From NCBI GenBank assembly GCA_003313425.1, contig NHZP01000008.1, positions 806,001-870,000 on the forward strand: a stretch of DNA of 64,000 nt, in the 5' to 3' direction. The stretch comes from Pseudopyrenochaeta lycopersici. Lineage: Eukaryota > Ascomycota > Dothideomycetes > Pleosporales > Pseudopyrenochaetaceae. The notes below the pieces were generated by a model. That model was given only the letters and a program-made list of their open reading frames with translations, searched no databases and was not told the DNA's origin. How positions within the stretch are numbered: the stretch's first letter is position 1; each line of letters starts with the position of its first letter. The position numbers and the translations under genes are program-made. Below are positions 1 to 12,876 of this stretch, in pieces.

Positions 1-2
1 CT

Positions 3-3000
3 CGTGGTCCACCATCGCAAGGCAGACACGACGTTTCTGCTTCGGCCTCAGTGTTTCAAAAAGCTACTCAATTAAAAGACGCTATCCTTAACGCGATAAA
101 CATGCCTGCATATGGTTCGTGAAGCATCCGAAAGAAATCTGTTGGGCAAATGGGATCTTTTAAGCTGAGCTAACGATTGTTCAGCCATGTGGAAAGACGA
201 AGGTTTTGGCATACCCAACAAGGCCCTGCTCCGCCTGTTGCCCAAAGAGTGCATATATACTCCTGGCGATCAAAGAGCGTTTCTGTCACACTTTACTGTA
301 TGGGACGAGGACTTTAATCGCGAACTGCCAGTCGATGAGTTTCCCATTATTCAAGTCTGCCGTACACGGCGACGCATCGAGCAACGACGGGTCGGTATGC
401 GACATCCGGTCACTGGTACTCGAATCGTCTTCGAGATCAATGGAGAGCCAATTTTGCACGAAGATACCGGGGAATTCCTTGGAGGAATAGTGGTTCTCAA
501 AGACATCACCCAATACACTAACCAGATTGCTGCACAGATTGAAGAGCACGAGAAACAATTCGAATACATTGCCAACTTTATGCCTGTGATGGTTTGGACT
601 ACAAAACCCAGCGGAATGCACGACTGGTTCTCGCAACGTTGGTATGATTACACGGGGTTGACTGTGGATCAATCGTTAGGCGAGGGTTGGCGACTTCCTT
701 TCCACCTGGATGATATCACTGCAACCGCCGATCGTTGGCATCATTCTCTTGCAACGGGCGACGAATACAGAACTGAGTACAGGTGCCAGAGGTATGACGG
801 AGAATGGCGTTGGATGTTAGGGCGTGCACTGCCTTTCTATGATGACTCGGGACGGATTGTCAAGTGGTTTGGCACCTGTACAGACATTCATGACCTCGTT
901 GTGGCGCGACAGGTAGGAAAGTCTAGTTTAAGGTGCATGTAATCTGCTGTACACTGACTTATGCTTTCATATTTAGGAAGCACGAAGAACAAGGGAACAG
1001 CTACAGCAAGTCATCGAGCACGCTAAAATCATGTTGTGGACCAGCAACCGCGATAATAAATTAATACTTCTTGAAGGTGCTACAGAAAAGAATCAGCCCA
1101 AAGAAGATCTATTAGGTAAAGACATCTATGATATATTCGGAATGAATGGTCAAGACAAGGAGCGATGGCGAGAACCTATCCAAGGGATTCTCAATGGTAA
1201 ACAACAAGACGAGATAGTAGAAAGATATATGTCCGGAACTCGCTATTACCGGACCCGTCTAGTGCCGTTCATGAGCGCCTCCCGGACAGCAGGTGTCGAA
1301 GGTAATGCTTACGTGGATGGGGTGATTGGAGTCTCTATGGATATTACAGAATTGCAAGAAAGAGACGAGCAACTAAGGATGCAAGAGAAGGAGAACTCAC
1401 GGCTTTTGACAAACGCCGCAGCGGCGAAGGAAGCTAGCCAGATGAAGTCCCAGTTCTTAGCCAACATGTCGCACGAGATCCGAACTCCAATAGCAGGAGT
1501 CATTGGCATGAGCGAGCTTCTATTTGATATGAACCTCGACGAAGAACAGAAAGAGTGTGCAGAGAATATGTATCGATCAGCGAACAGCCTCTTGACTGTA
1601 ATCAACGACATTCTGGACTTTTCGAAGGTGGAGTCTGGGCGGTTGGACGTTGAAGAGGTACAATTTAGTCTCAGCGTGGTCCTCAGAGACGTCAACAAAA
1701 TGATGTCATTCGCGGCTCAAAGGAAGGGCCTGGTGTATGAGAGTACCATACAACCACAAGTCCAAGCAGATTTAAGGGTGATGGGCGATCCTGGCAGGCT
1801 GCGACAGATCCTGACCAATGTTCTCACTAACAGCATCAAGTTCACCACTGTGGGTTTGGTCAAACTTATAGTATCGATTAGCCATGAATCAGAAGATTCT
1901 GTCACAGTAAATTTCACTGTGAGTGATACAGGCATTGGAATTGAAGAGGAGGTCCGCAAGCACTTATTTCAGCCCTTTAGCCAGGCAGATTCTTCCACGG
2001 CTCGTCGATTTGGCGGAACAGGCCTTGGATTGACTATAAGCAAAAACCTGGTCGAGCTTATGAAGGGCCAGATATGGCTCGACTCGAAATTAGGTCAAGG
2101 CACAACTGCAACCTTTTGGATCCCATTCAGCAAGGCACCCCCTCAAGACAGCGGATCCCCTTTGGTCAACCTAGAGTCAATTCCAGATCGACTCCAAAGT
2201 GATGTTTCCGTTTCCTGTGGGAGCTCCGAAGGTCATACACCACCTCTGACACCGCAAACCTCTAAAGGTTATTCCCGCGTCCAGTCGTTTCCACTGCTGA
2301 AGCCTCACATCCCGGACCATCTCATGAATCTTTCTGAAAATGAAAGGCGAAATATCCATATTCTGGTTGTGGAGGACAAGTAAGTGTTGACTTACTCCCT
2401 TCGAGAAGTATTCGTTGCTGGTGATCGAGGCTGATATATACAAAGTCATATAAATCAACAAATCGCCTTAAAAACGATTAAGAAGCTGCACTTCTCGGTC
2501 AATGCTGTCTGGAATGGTCAGGAGGCTTTGGATTACTTGGTGCAGGAATTTAGTCCATCACACCCTCGTCCTGACATTGTTCTGATGGACGTCCAGGTAT
2601 GTGCCTGGATATATTGACCTCGTGGGAGACTTACTGACAATTATTATGTAGATGCCTATACGAGGTATGAGAAGTGGGCTGACTTGATTCGCATGAGCGC
2701 TTGCTAACAACTCTTATGCAGATGGATATTCCGCCACGCATGCCATTCGGACGGAAGCCCCATGGAAGGATATGCCGGAAGTTCGAGGCGTTCCCATCGT
2801 CGCTATGACTGCCAGCGCCATCCACGGAGACAAAGAGAAGTGCACTATTGCAGGAATGGACGTGAGTCCTGCAAGGCAACTGACCCCTATTTTGGAGATT
2901 TGTGATGCTGATAATTCATAGGACTATCTAGCCAAGCCAGTCAAAGGCAAGCTACTCGAGAAGGTAAGTCCCATGAACCCATGGGTCCGTCCGCTGACTC

Positions 3001-3535
3001 TTGGAAGATGCTTGTCAAGTGGGCAATTGAGGGACGGCGAAAAGCGGCCAAGATCACGGCTTCCACAAACGATGTGGATCGACACGGCGTTGCATCCACG
3101 TCCGCACCGACCACCATAGCGAATCTTAGCGCAAAGGATCATCCGCAGGTGCCAGGCTTACCAGTCGAACCTGAAACAACGGCGCAAGCTCTGACCGCTC
3201 GACTTGACCGCCTCCACTACCAAAGTGATGCGGCCTTTGCAAGAACCTCCGAAGACGAGGGTGACAGGGCTATGAGACGCATCCATGCCCAAGAAAGAGA
3301 TACGAAGCTACGCGACGACAAATTGCTCTCGCTGGGTGGGCCGCAACTTATCCACCATGACAATTCTCAGGGGCGGGAGATTGAGCCATCGATGCCGCTT
3401 ACAGAGGAAAACATTGAGAAACTGGTACACGAACAGGGAGACGGGGACTCCAATGTCGCACAGAACTTAAGCTCACCAGAGGCGGACTCGAGCATGGTAA
3501 ATCAACCCCACGGTCGAGATGAAAGTAGCCAATAG
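3..3535 (+). CDS. Hybrid histidine kinase (PAS-PAS-HisKA-HATPase-REC), 5' truncated
   Basis: This is a cytosolic-type two-component hybrid kinase that would autophosphorylate on His and pass phosphate to its own receiver Asp. Rebuilt exons are 3-114, 185-912, 977-2379, 2446-2596, 2652-2664, 2722-2861, 2922-2963 and 3008-3535; all junctions keep frame. The second exon carries PAS-like segments around 200-560 and 560-900. The H-box is [14 protein letters not shown], with the phospho-His codon at 1472-1474. The ATP-binding domain shows an N-box ([10 protein letters not shown]), DTGIGI and FGGTGLGL. The receiver starts with VVEDN, has the phospho-acceptor Asp codon at 2588-2590 (LMDVQ) and the conserved Lys codon at 2934-2936 (DYLAKP). 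A roughly 175-residue polar tail of no recognised fold follows. The N-terminus lies outside the window, and no transmembrane segment is seen in what remains. The exact fungal HHK group was not assigned. Confidence 0.93.
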
Positions 3536-6500
3536 GTTGCGCCTCGATCAGGCCTTGATGAAGTACAAGTGCATGAGAGGAAGCAAACAATCACAAAATG
3601 TATCGCGAGATGAACTGAACCCAGAGACCGATCATTTTCTCGATACGAGGCGGAAAGATGAAGTGGCTCCTGCTTCCCTTGGTTGGCCCAATATTCTGGC
3701 TGTATATGACAAACAGGCCATAGTGAAGCATGCAATCCTGCAAATGCATCTGCAAATGCATCTGCAAATGCATCAGCGAATGCACCCTTCCGCTTGGCCG
3801 TCGAAAACTGGAAATACTGCCCATCTGGGGGTCTGTACAGGTGTGATAATGTGGCTCAGGGCTTTTGGTGGTGTTGCCAGGGTGTGGATTGGCTCAATCC
3901 GATAAACGCAGTCGGCGACCACTCAGCCTCACTTTATTGGCGCGGCTTCTCTTCACGACTTAGCGCATCTGAAGCACAGTCACCATCCTTACCGGTGGCA
4001 GCGCAACGCCTGCGATGAATGCCATATTACAGCATCGAAAAAGGGGAATGCAAGTGGTTTGTTGCGGCATGGGTGTGCTGAAGACGGCATATTGTGGCCA
4101 ATCAGAACCTAGTCTTCTGAGGTTATGCTTGCCAGTGGACAGGAAAGAACATGATACGATATCGGATTAAACTCAAACAACAGGCGTCTGCCGCCTTGGG
4201 AAGTGTGGATAGCACCATGTGAGAGGTTCAGGGGAGAGGCCTGAGTCGCATCAAGGCATTGTTGAGCGTGAATGGGCGAGGTCAAAAGATTGATTGTGAT
4301 CTGCGCATCGCGCCATGCAGTCCTCACTGCTTTGAGACAGCAGATGGGCTTAATGGGGAAATCAGACAACATTCTTCTACCAGATTCTCGGCTTTGACAG
4401 TGTTGATCAAGTGTTTTAGTGACGGGAGAGTCTGAAGATCATTAATGCCTGCACGTGGGATCTCGAGGGTTGATTGCGCACAGACGTGGCGGACGGGAAA
4501 GCCACCACCAATTGACAAGTTGACAGTTGCGCTACTTTCAGGACGTTACATCGGGCTTGAAGTTGCAAGCTGCCCCATGCAACAGCGAAGAGGCTGGGCG
4601 TTGGCCTGCCATTGGCTGAGATAACAAAAGCACCGTCCGAGACTAGAGGTGTTGCTCAAACACTAATGAAAGGTCGTTCTGGTTAATGTACCAGAATACC
4701 GGGTGCTCAATTCGCCGACTACTTTGCAGCTACTCTTCACATGACTTGGGGCAATTTTCGGCTCTCCTGCACATCCGGCTGTGCTTGTTGCTTGCTTTAC
4801 ATTCGAGATATTGAGGCCGCTAATTTGGCCGGAGTGGAGGGGGAGGGGTAGGAGGCCAAAAGCACTTAGCGGCAACCACGGGCAAACGAGGCGGAAATAA
4901 TTGCGGAATGCCTTACAATGTCAACAACGAGCGAGCATGTGGACCATGGTGGTCCCTGAACATCACACTTGCACATCGATCTTGCAGAGCCGCGCGTCTG
5001 GTTGGCGTCGATTTCATGTTGCCTGTTGTAGGAATGTTGTTGATGATCATTTAGATGGGTGGCAGTTCTGTCGCACCAAAGACGACGAGAAGTATCTGAA
5101 GCTTCCTTCTTCTCCACATTGATCCTCGACTACTTTGCAGCAGTGTGTCGCAGGATGGCCGCGACCTCGGAAATAAACATGGCTCCAAGAGCCTATTGGA
5201 CAGTCGATGCGCTAGGCCAACCATGGCAGGGGTGGAGGGGGCAGAGAGTGAAAGGCAACGGCTAAATTTTGTTGATCTGGCAGGGCCTGAGCATGCAGGG
5301 TCCACCGTGCAAATGCCGAGCCTGAGCCTACCCAGGGAGAAGCCGCCGTGAGCAAGTGGCCAATTTTACTTGCGGAAGCATGCTTTCGTGCGTTGCAGGC
5401 AGGGTGTCGTTTTCTTCGCTTCTCTTCACAGCATTTGGCATGGCACTATCCGACCCGCAGCCCTACCGCCCAGACGCCGCATCTGTTGACCACAAGTCGT
5501 TAGATGCAGGACACCACCATGGTGTACCACCTTCGCTGACACGGACATGGGGCGGCAAGAGCCAACCTTGCTGGCAAAGTCAGTTGAACTGTGTGGCACG
5601 TCCAGCACAAGCTTGAGGTTGAGCGGGATGGCGTCCCTCCAACCAGATCTTCCCTGCATGATGAGACGCCTCGCCGAGGGTAGAGGGTGAGGGGAACTCA
5701 AAGACCGAGTCCTCGAGATGCAAGGCGGCCCTTCTGTCCCCAAACTTGGCCATTCACACGTCGCTGCCATCTAAGCCGTGCAGCGGGGGCAGCATCTTGA
5801 TGCATGGCTATTTTTTTTTTCTTCGCTGGCTTTGCCACTTCGGATTGTGACGACCAAAGGAGATATTATTCCTCCAAGCCACGCTGCAAGTGTACACGGC
5901 ACAGCCAATGTGTTTTGCTTGATAAGGCGCGATAGCAGGGTTGAAAATGCGGTGGAGGGCGGGCAATGTGCTCGGGCGGCAATTCGCCCATGCCCTTTGA
6001 CCGCTCCCCTCCTACCTCATCATCTTGCATGCTTTCCTCTTGCGTCGTAGTCCAAGGTACCGGCCGAACGGTTGCCAATGCGAGCTCGCCCCGGAGCGTC
6101 CGTGCACGCGCTAGGCAACCTAAATGACGACATGTGAGCCAGGTCAAGTTCACTCATTCCTCACCCTCTGCCAGCACGCGTGTCAGCGGGCAGACAGCTC
6201 TCGGCTTGGCTCTCATCATTCCTCGCAGCTATACGGCCTGTCTGGCGTCAACGCCGGCCCATGATACACGGAACCAGAAAACAGAGCAGAGGCCGCACCG
6301 CACGATTGGCGGGAATACGTATGTAACTGGCCTGACTCAGCCCTGCTACACATGACGCTTTTTGTTCGAGCTCGAGTGGCGCCAAGCACAGCCCTCGACA
6401 CTCGGACCGCTCGAGCACGGAATGCTGTTCGAAGCAGGTACAGCGACTCGACAGCCGTCCCCCTATTGGGTGCGCCGTCTGCGAATGGGAAAATGGCATG

Positions 6501-7618
6501 TCCCGAAATTGGGCTGTTTGCTCAGCTCGTGACCCGCCCTATGGCTAAGCTCCGTGTATTGCTCCAGAAGGAACATGGACGGCGATCAAACGCTTGACCA
6601 GTGCTTAATCCTCACGCGCTGGCGCTGCTTCAGGGGAGGCTAATTTCCCATGACCGCCCCAAGGACCCGCGGTTGACGGAGAGTCAGAGGAAGAGTAACG
6701 GCGGAAGCCAGCGCACTAGAGCCGACTGAGGGGAGTCGCTCAGAGGTCGTGTTTACGCAACGGCGTGGAGTTGGCTACAGCGGTCCGAATACCGCCAAAG
6801 CCAGTGTCTCCGGCCAGCATCTCCGGCCAGTGTCCGACGCGACCTCGTCCGAAACAACACAATCAGGCAACTTATTGCCATGGCCGCACCGCTGCGTGAC
6901 CATTGCCAGCATTGACAGTGTCGGCCACCAGGAGAAGCAACGGTTAAGGGGGAGGATCGGTCTGATCGTCAAGATGAGGACAGGCAGCTCCATGGCCGCC
7001 GCACCCGTCAGCAAAGCCTGCGGAGCATTTCACTAACTGCGCGCATCAGGCTAGCGCGCCTTTACTAAAACGGCAGCATGCAATTGTGAGTGAATCAACT
7101 AGTCTGCTTCAATGCCCCTTGACGACCCTGGCTTTGGTGGCTGCACGCCAAAACAAAAGGCAAAAAGGCCCTCCCGCGCTCATCGCCCGCTGATTCGCGC
7201 GCGGCGCTGTGACGATGAGGTTTGATGCTAGCGCGCGACGGCCTGCCTGTGCGCACCGCCGGCCTCTTTACGGGTGCCAGAGCTGCCGGCGATAGCGCAG
7301 TCAAACAACGGTAGAGGCTGCGCTTGTGTCGTTGGTAGCTGAACGCTGTTGAGGGCCACACAGAGCAAATAGCGCGGATACAGCGCGGCCGGCGGCCAAC
7401 TAAACTGTTGCTCCCCACACGCCTAAAAGCAGCCTTGAAAGCTATGTGCTAGTGGCGTCAAAGCCCTGCACCTGCACCGACGTAAGTGCGCCCGGGGTCC
7501 TGAGCCAACCTGCTTGCTCCTGTGCTTGGCTGCCAGCCTATGATGAAGGTGTTGTGAACCCAAAGACGTAAACCCTCCAAAACAGCGGAATTTAACAATC
7601 AGCCCTCCCCAATTGATG
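3536..7618. other. Long intergenic region without a supportable gene
   Basis: This is the distal part of the 4.7-kb interval between the histidine kinase and the C2H2 factor. Open frames here are short, show no recognisable family and are not joined by convincing splice signals. A small tandem repeat lies at 3738-3773. It probably holds the kinase 3' UTR and distal regulatory DNA of the downstream transcription factor (inference). Confidence 0.5.
3738..3773. repeat. 12-bp tandem repeat, three perfect copies
   Basis: The unit CTGCAAATGCAT occurs three times head to tail (3738-3749, 3750-3761, 3762-3773) and is followed by a degenerate fourth unit (CAGCGAATGCAC). Each unit contains the palindrome ATGCAT. 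It lies about 200 bp after the kinase stop codon. Confidence 0.9.
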
Positions 7619-8283
7619 CCCACTGATCAACACTCACCAACCTCTAAAACTCACTCAATTCCATCCCGTCCCTCTGCCATCATCCCCACCTAAAAAGAAA
7701 AAGACTATCAATACTGTATCCATCTTACGTTACCCTCACATCCTTTCTTCTTTGTCGCTGGCCTGCCGCGCTCTAGCGAATTAACGTTTGCCGACATTTC
7801 ACCACCGCGACACGCAACCCAGCACTTCCCGACTGCCCCTGCACCCGCCAGGCAGTACGCTTCTCCACACGCTGTGTTGCACTTGAAACGCTCGAGCGCC
7901 TGCCTCTTCGTCACTGGTGTCCGCAGCGCCCTACTCCCAATTTCGCTGGTCCATTGCCACGGCTCTTGCCCAGGACAGGTCAACTGATCGGCATACCCAG
8001 GGGACTATCATTACTTGAACCAGACTACTACCACGACAGGTCTCCCCAGTGTCAGACTGAAGTTCAAAAGCTCGCAGATCCCACCACCTGAGTACCTGTG
8101 ATCGACTGTCTCCACGTTTTCGACCCTCGAACTATCTTGTTTCACCCTTTGGATCTACGAGTTGAGTGTTGTCCTGTAGCACTCTTCTTTGTTCACCTGC
8201 ACCTCACCCCATCGTCGCCTCTGAACCCCCCCCCCTCCGGCGTCCCGTTCCCTTTCCTCGCTTTTCTGCTTTGTTTTATCGCA
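7619..8283 (+). promoter_or_regulatory. ATG-free, pyrimidine-rich leader of the C2H2 gene
   Basis: No ATG occurs on the plus strand between the one at 7616-7618 and the start codon at 8284, a span of 665 nt where about ten would be expected by chance. The segment is C/T-rich and ends with a run of ten C at 8226-8235. This is the signature of a long 5' UTR kept clear of upstream start codons. The transcription start was not determined. Confidence 0.6.
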
Positions 8284-9468
8284 ATGGCAATGGCAGTCGA
8301 CAATCGTCAGCAGTCCCAGCTCAACGGCCTGGGCTACGACCACATGCGCTACCCAGCACCACCGCACTTTACCAACCCATGGGTCTCGGCCGGAACCTCA
8401 CAGCAGCAATTGTACTCGACCTCAGTCGCACCCAACGCGTCGTCAGGACTAGAGCATGCTAGCCAGCGACCTACCAGCATTGCCATTCCCTACCATGGCC
8501 TCGCAGTGACAGCCCCTCCTATGGGACAAGGTATTACTCTCCCGGATGGCAGCTACACGACACAAAACTTACTTGATACCTCACAAGATCTGCTATCGCG
8601 GGGTTACACTGGTGGCTACGCCACATCTGCTTCACCAAATACTCAAACGTATGCACCCACTTCGGCTCCTTACACTCAGGTGGAATATGGTACCTCAGAA
8701 CGAAGCCCATATCCATACCAGCAAGATGCTTCTCGTCGCTCTTCACACCCGTCAGTTCCCTCAATAGCGTTCTACGAATCCGTGGACTCCCAAAGGCAAC
8801 GCCAAAGTTCATTAGTTGACTTTAGCAGAATGAACTCGCAACAACCGCGCAACAGCTTTAGCGATGCGCTTGACGCCAGCCGCGGCATGGTTTCCCTGAG
8901 CCAGTCAGACATTACACCGAGAAATATCTATGGCTCTCAGGGCACTAGCCGCAGCTCGACCGATTCGTACGGCTTTCCATCGACACATTCAGCGCACTCG
9001 TCCATCTCATCAGCCAGCTACGGCCACAATGGCTACTACGGTGGTGAAGGTTCCGTGACTGACTACAGCTCTGCGTCCGAGTCAGTCGACCTTACCAACT
9101 CCCGAACTTTGCCACGCCCCAGTGCGCTTCTAGGCGCAAGCATGCCTCCCGCGCCCCAGTCAATGATGAGCCAGTTTAGCTCAAAGGTCTCGTCGAGTTC
9201 TCAGAAGAAGCACAAGTGCAAGATTTGCGACAAGCGCTTTACTCGCCCAAGCTCATTGCAAACACACATGTACAGTCATACCGGGGAGAAGCGTATGTAC
9301 AAGATTCCGTGATGGCAGTTTTATGATGCTAACTGTTTTTTTATAGCATTCGCATGCGAGGTCGACGGCTGTGGTCGCCATTTCTCAGTGGTTTCCAATC
9401 TTAGGAGACACCGTAAAGTACATAAGAATGATGGTACCATGGATGCCCCATCGCCTGAGGACGCTTGA
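8284..9468 (+). CDS. C2H2 zinc-finger transcription factor (two C-terminal fingers)
   Basis: The rebuilt protein has 376 residues from exons 8284-9292 and 9347-9468; the 54-nt intron falls inside the TGEKP finger linker. The N-terminal 300 residues are Ser/Gln/Tyr-rich and disordered-looking. Finger 1 (about 312-332) is C-x2-C-x12-H-x3-H and contains the FTRPSSLQTHMYSHTGEKP signature. Finger 2 (about 340-362) is C-x4-C-x12-H-x3-H with FSVVSNLRRHRKVH. Paired fingers of this kind near the C-terminus occur in fungal developmental regulators such as NsdC and FlbC, so a role in sporulation or sexual development is possible but not shown. An ATG at 8290 is an alternative start. The very long upstream region fits a heavily regulated gene. 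Confidence 0.9.
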
Positions 9469-12203
9469 GCTGCCGATCATTAAGTGATCAGCATGTCAGC
9501 TCACATAGCGTATTCCTTGCTTGGACTACATCGCATTGTTTCCAACATCTACCGTCTGCATATTGAGATATCCATCGTCGCGATTTGATTAGGATGTTAG
9601 ACCTCGGAGCCCTTTGACGACCACATGCGATGACTTTTCTTCTTTCCATCGCTGCACTACGGTTTTCGAATTTTGATACCCGGCCCCTTTCACCAACTGA
9701 GGGGCCGTCATGGCGTTTTGGCGTTCGACTTCCTCGCGAGTACCCCCTTTACAAGCGACTTTTTGCTCGTTTCTCTGTATCAACACGCGCTAAACTGGTT
9801 CTGGTACCTGTTTCAACTGCCTATCATTTTAATAGTTTACCGACCTTCTCTGTTCGACATGGGAATCGACTCATGTCGTCATGGAACATCACCATTCGCT
9901 ATACTTTTTAATGTTTTAGACACTCTTTAGCAACCACCGTCGGAGATGGCATCGGGGTGGCTTGCATGACGTTTGTACAGTAATTTGGGAGGCTATTACC
10001 CCCAGTAAGAAAGCTAGGGCGGCTTCTCTCGCTGCAGGCGAGTGCCGCAGCGAGCAAAATGACGCAGGCATTCCTCCTGGGATATGAGAGGAATGCGGCA
10101 AAATCATAGACCCCTGTTATCACTACTTACATCGTTTGTTTGTTGCCTTTTGCTGTATGTCTGACACAATGACGACAGTAACACCAATATGATTTGATAT
10201 AATTGCCCGGAACCTATCGTCATTTCATCTTACCACCGGTTTTACCACCGTAACGAAAGACACCGTGGTCTCCGCAATGCCATCACTGGCGCCCTCAAGC
10301 AGTGGGCGTATGACAAGCCCGTGGGCTTGGCATACGTCGTCAAGCGTCGAATCCCTGCTAGCGTCCTGGACCCTGAAAATGCAACCTCCACTTACGGGTC
10401 CACCATCTCCAAAAGTCAGCGAGTGGGATACTTGCCGGTGCACCTTGGGCCGCCTCATGTTATCATTGCTGTGCTGGCGTCTTCCAGGACCCTGTCGCCG
10501 AACCGGAGACGGGTACGAGTGCACGACTCGCTGCTTTTCTCATTCGGTTTGACGATGTCAGTGGGCTTCACGCAAACCAGCCGGCGCTGACATTGGGCTT
10601 CTTTCCATCTTTCGCGTGTCCCTGTCGGTTGCGGTTTGTCTTTCACATGGTGTCTAGGTAGAAATGCCGGCTTAAGGTGGGTCCCATTCGGACCGAACCA
10701 GACGTGAGATCAGATCGGAGTTGTGCCTGACCGTTGTCTGCCTCATTTCGCACAAGATCATCATGGGGACGCGACGACTCACAGCACATTCGAAACACAG
10801 GGCTGAGCCGCGGTTAGGGGGGGGGCATGACGAGGCACAGTGAAATGGAATGGAGGTAAGCAGCCAACCAAATCCCACCGACAACCACTCATGTCGTGGG
10901 GGGAAGGGGGGTGGGAGCGAAGCCATGCGAGGAGCAAGCTTGCCACCACTTTTCGGCTTCTCTCTATTTCGGTCTTCGAAACCTTCGCGACAAGCCATGC
11001 CGTGAGAACAGCGTTGCATTCGGCGTCCTGCGAAGTTTACGAAAGGCAGCGCTTTCGAATCTTCCCTAAGCCCCGGTGATCCTACTTCTTGGAGCATCCG
11101 GTAGCGAACCGAAGGGGGCGTTTTTCGCCAATGCCTTTGGTGTGGTTGGGTTATGGTTTCCGCATACTAAGAAATCCTGGGATGCGAAGTTTGTCTCCTG
11201 CCACTCACGCACACTCTCACACATAGAGTACACACTGCATGCAACTCGCATGTACTAGTACGGAAGCACTATGCACAGCCCCCGCAGTATTATTATTATC
11301 TCGCCACCCCGTCTCAGGTTTAACGAGCCACTCAATTTCATGCCGCCTCTTGCACCGGGTCTCTGCGCCTTCTGGAAAACAAGCAGAAATATTGCACGCA
11401 TTGATGCTCTGATGCGATAAGAGGGTCTTGCAGCGGTTAATGGCACAGATAGAGTGGTATTCCCCATGACCGTGTGCCCCGTATATGTTGGGCGGCTGCC
11501 ACTATATCATGCGGCTGCTGCGTCAACGGTAATGCGGGGGAGACCTGCTATATCCATATTGCACTCAACAACATGGTCCACTTGCTTCCCTAGTAGCTAG
11601 CCTATCGCCTGATTACACACAAACGGCTTCAATTTTTTCGAAAACACGAACACCACCAACTCGCGAATGGCCGATGTAGCACCGTTCCACTATGCAAGCC
11701 ATCAGCGGCATGAATCCGCTCGCTCAAGCGAAGCTGCCAGTCACAGCTCGGCGGCAGGAGTGCTGCTGCATGTACAAAATGCCAAGACCACTCCACCGCT
11801 TCTCTCAACCACTCGAATGAAGCAAGAGTCAACGTCCTAATCTCCACCAGCGGAACCATGGACACCCAAACCGTGGGTGGCTGCTGCTGTGGTGGGTCCT
11901 ATATCGAGATACACTTGACGCAGTCATGATACCCCGCGACGCATGTCCGATCTACCACCAGTTTCAACATTCCGCCCCGTCGCTGCCAATCAGTCCACAT
12001 AATCGCCATCCACGCGCTTCGGCTACCTAACAACTGTTCCGAGCCTTCCTAATTTGTTCCACAGACCGTTCGTTGCTCCGTCTTTGTGCTCCACAAGCCG
12101 CGCAATCGCAAAACGCCTTCGCGGTTTCCTTGATATGTCCTGTAATTTCGGTGTTTGATATGTCGCCTTCCGCATGACGATATCGGCGGCGTTAACCAGT
12201 TCC
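9469..12203. other. Intergenic region between two converging gene ends
   Basis: This interval separates the 3' ends of the C2H2 gene (plus) and Eaf6 (minus). It is long for a convergent spacer (2.7 kb), but I find no ORF with a recognisable domain, no tRNA and no large repeat. Short frames at 10265-10590 and 10840-11258 lack support. A non-coding transcript cannot be excluded. Confidence 0.4.
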
Positions 12204-12876
12204 TCACTCTCTTCCGTATGAGATTTTCTGTCGCTTAGCTTTGCTGCTGTCTTCCTCCTCATCCTCGACGGTTTTCTTCTTGCTTCCTCCGCCTGCCTTC
12301 TTTGTACCATTCGCCGTAGGCTGACTTGACTCACGAGTGGGAAAGGATGATGTCGGTGTAGCTGCGTGTGAGGGTGTCGTCTGGACAGAGGCGGGAGTCG
12401 ACGCTTCCTAGAACATAATCAGCATATGACCTGGGTGGTTGTTGAGGCTACAGGACGGTATCCCGGACCCATTCACGTACCCTTAGGAAGGCGTTGGAGC
12501 TGCGGCTGAATATCCTGTCCACATCGCTGATGGGCGCCTTTCGCCGCGTCGCCGTGCCGGCCCCGCCAGTGTTTGCGGTAGTCGCTGCGCCCTTGATGTA
12601 GTTGTCGAAGCCCTTGATGATGTTGCCAGCGCTGGTCTCTTCGAGGTACTGTGTCTCAACGCGCATGATGTTCTCCTCGAGTTGTAGCTGCATTCAGAGA
12701 TAAGTGCATGAACCTCGACGTGTAATTTCTGCTGCACCCACAAGATTGTTGTCTATCAGCCGCTTCTTGTTTAGTGATTCGCGCAGGTCGCGTCGGAGTC
12801 GCTCGTAGTACGGCATGCCGCGCGAGTTATCTGCGCCGGCAGGATTTGCGCTTCCTGGAGGCGCATTCTCGGCCAT
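12204..12876 (-). CDS. eaf6: Eaf6, NuA4 histone acetyltransferase subunit
   Basis: Exons in transcript order are 12876-12742, 12687-12481 and 12407-12204, giving 181 residues with all introns in phase 0. The N-terminal half has the Eaf6 core: YYERLRRDLRESLNKKRLID, then a coiled-coil-like stretch into YLEETSAGNIIKGFDNYIKG, the family's most conserved block. The C-terminus is Ser/Thr/Pro-rich and then Lys/Glu-rich, with a basic SKAKRQK patch that could act as a nuclear signal. In yeast and animals Eaf6 (MEAF6) stabilises the catalytic module of NuA4-type complexes. The gene is head to head with TFIIS across 342 bp, so the two may share a promoter (inference). Confidence 0.93.

Noticed and set aside
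1472..1510. Unusual H-box (PIAGVIG rather than PMNGVIG) in the histidine kinase
   Set aside because: I know this variant from many fungal hybrid kinases of the same general type, so it is not a novelty.
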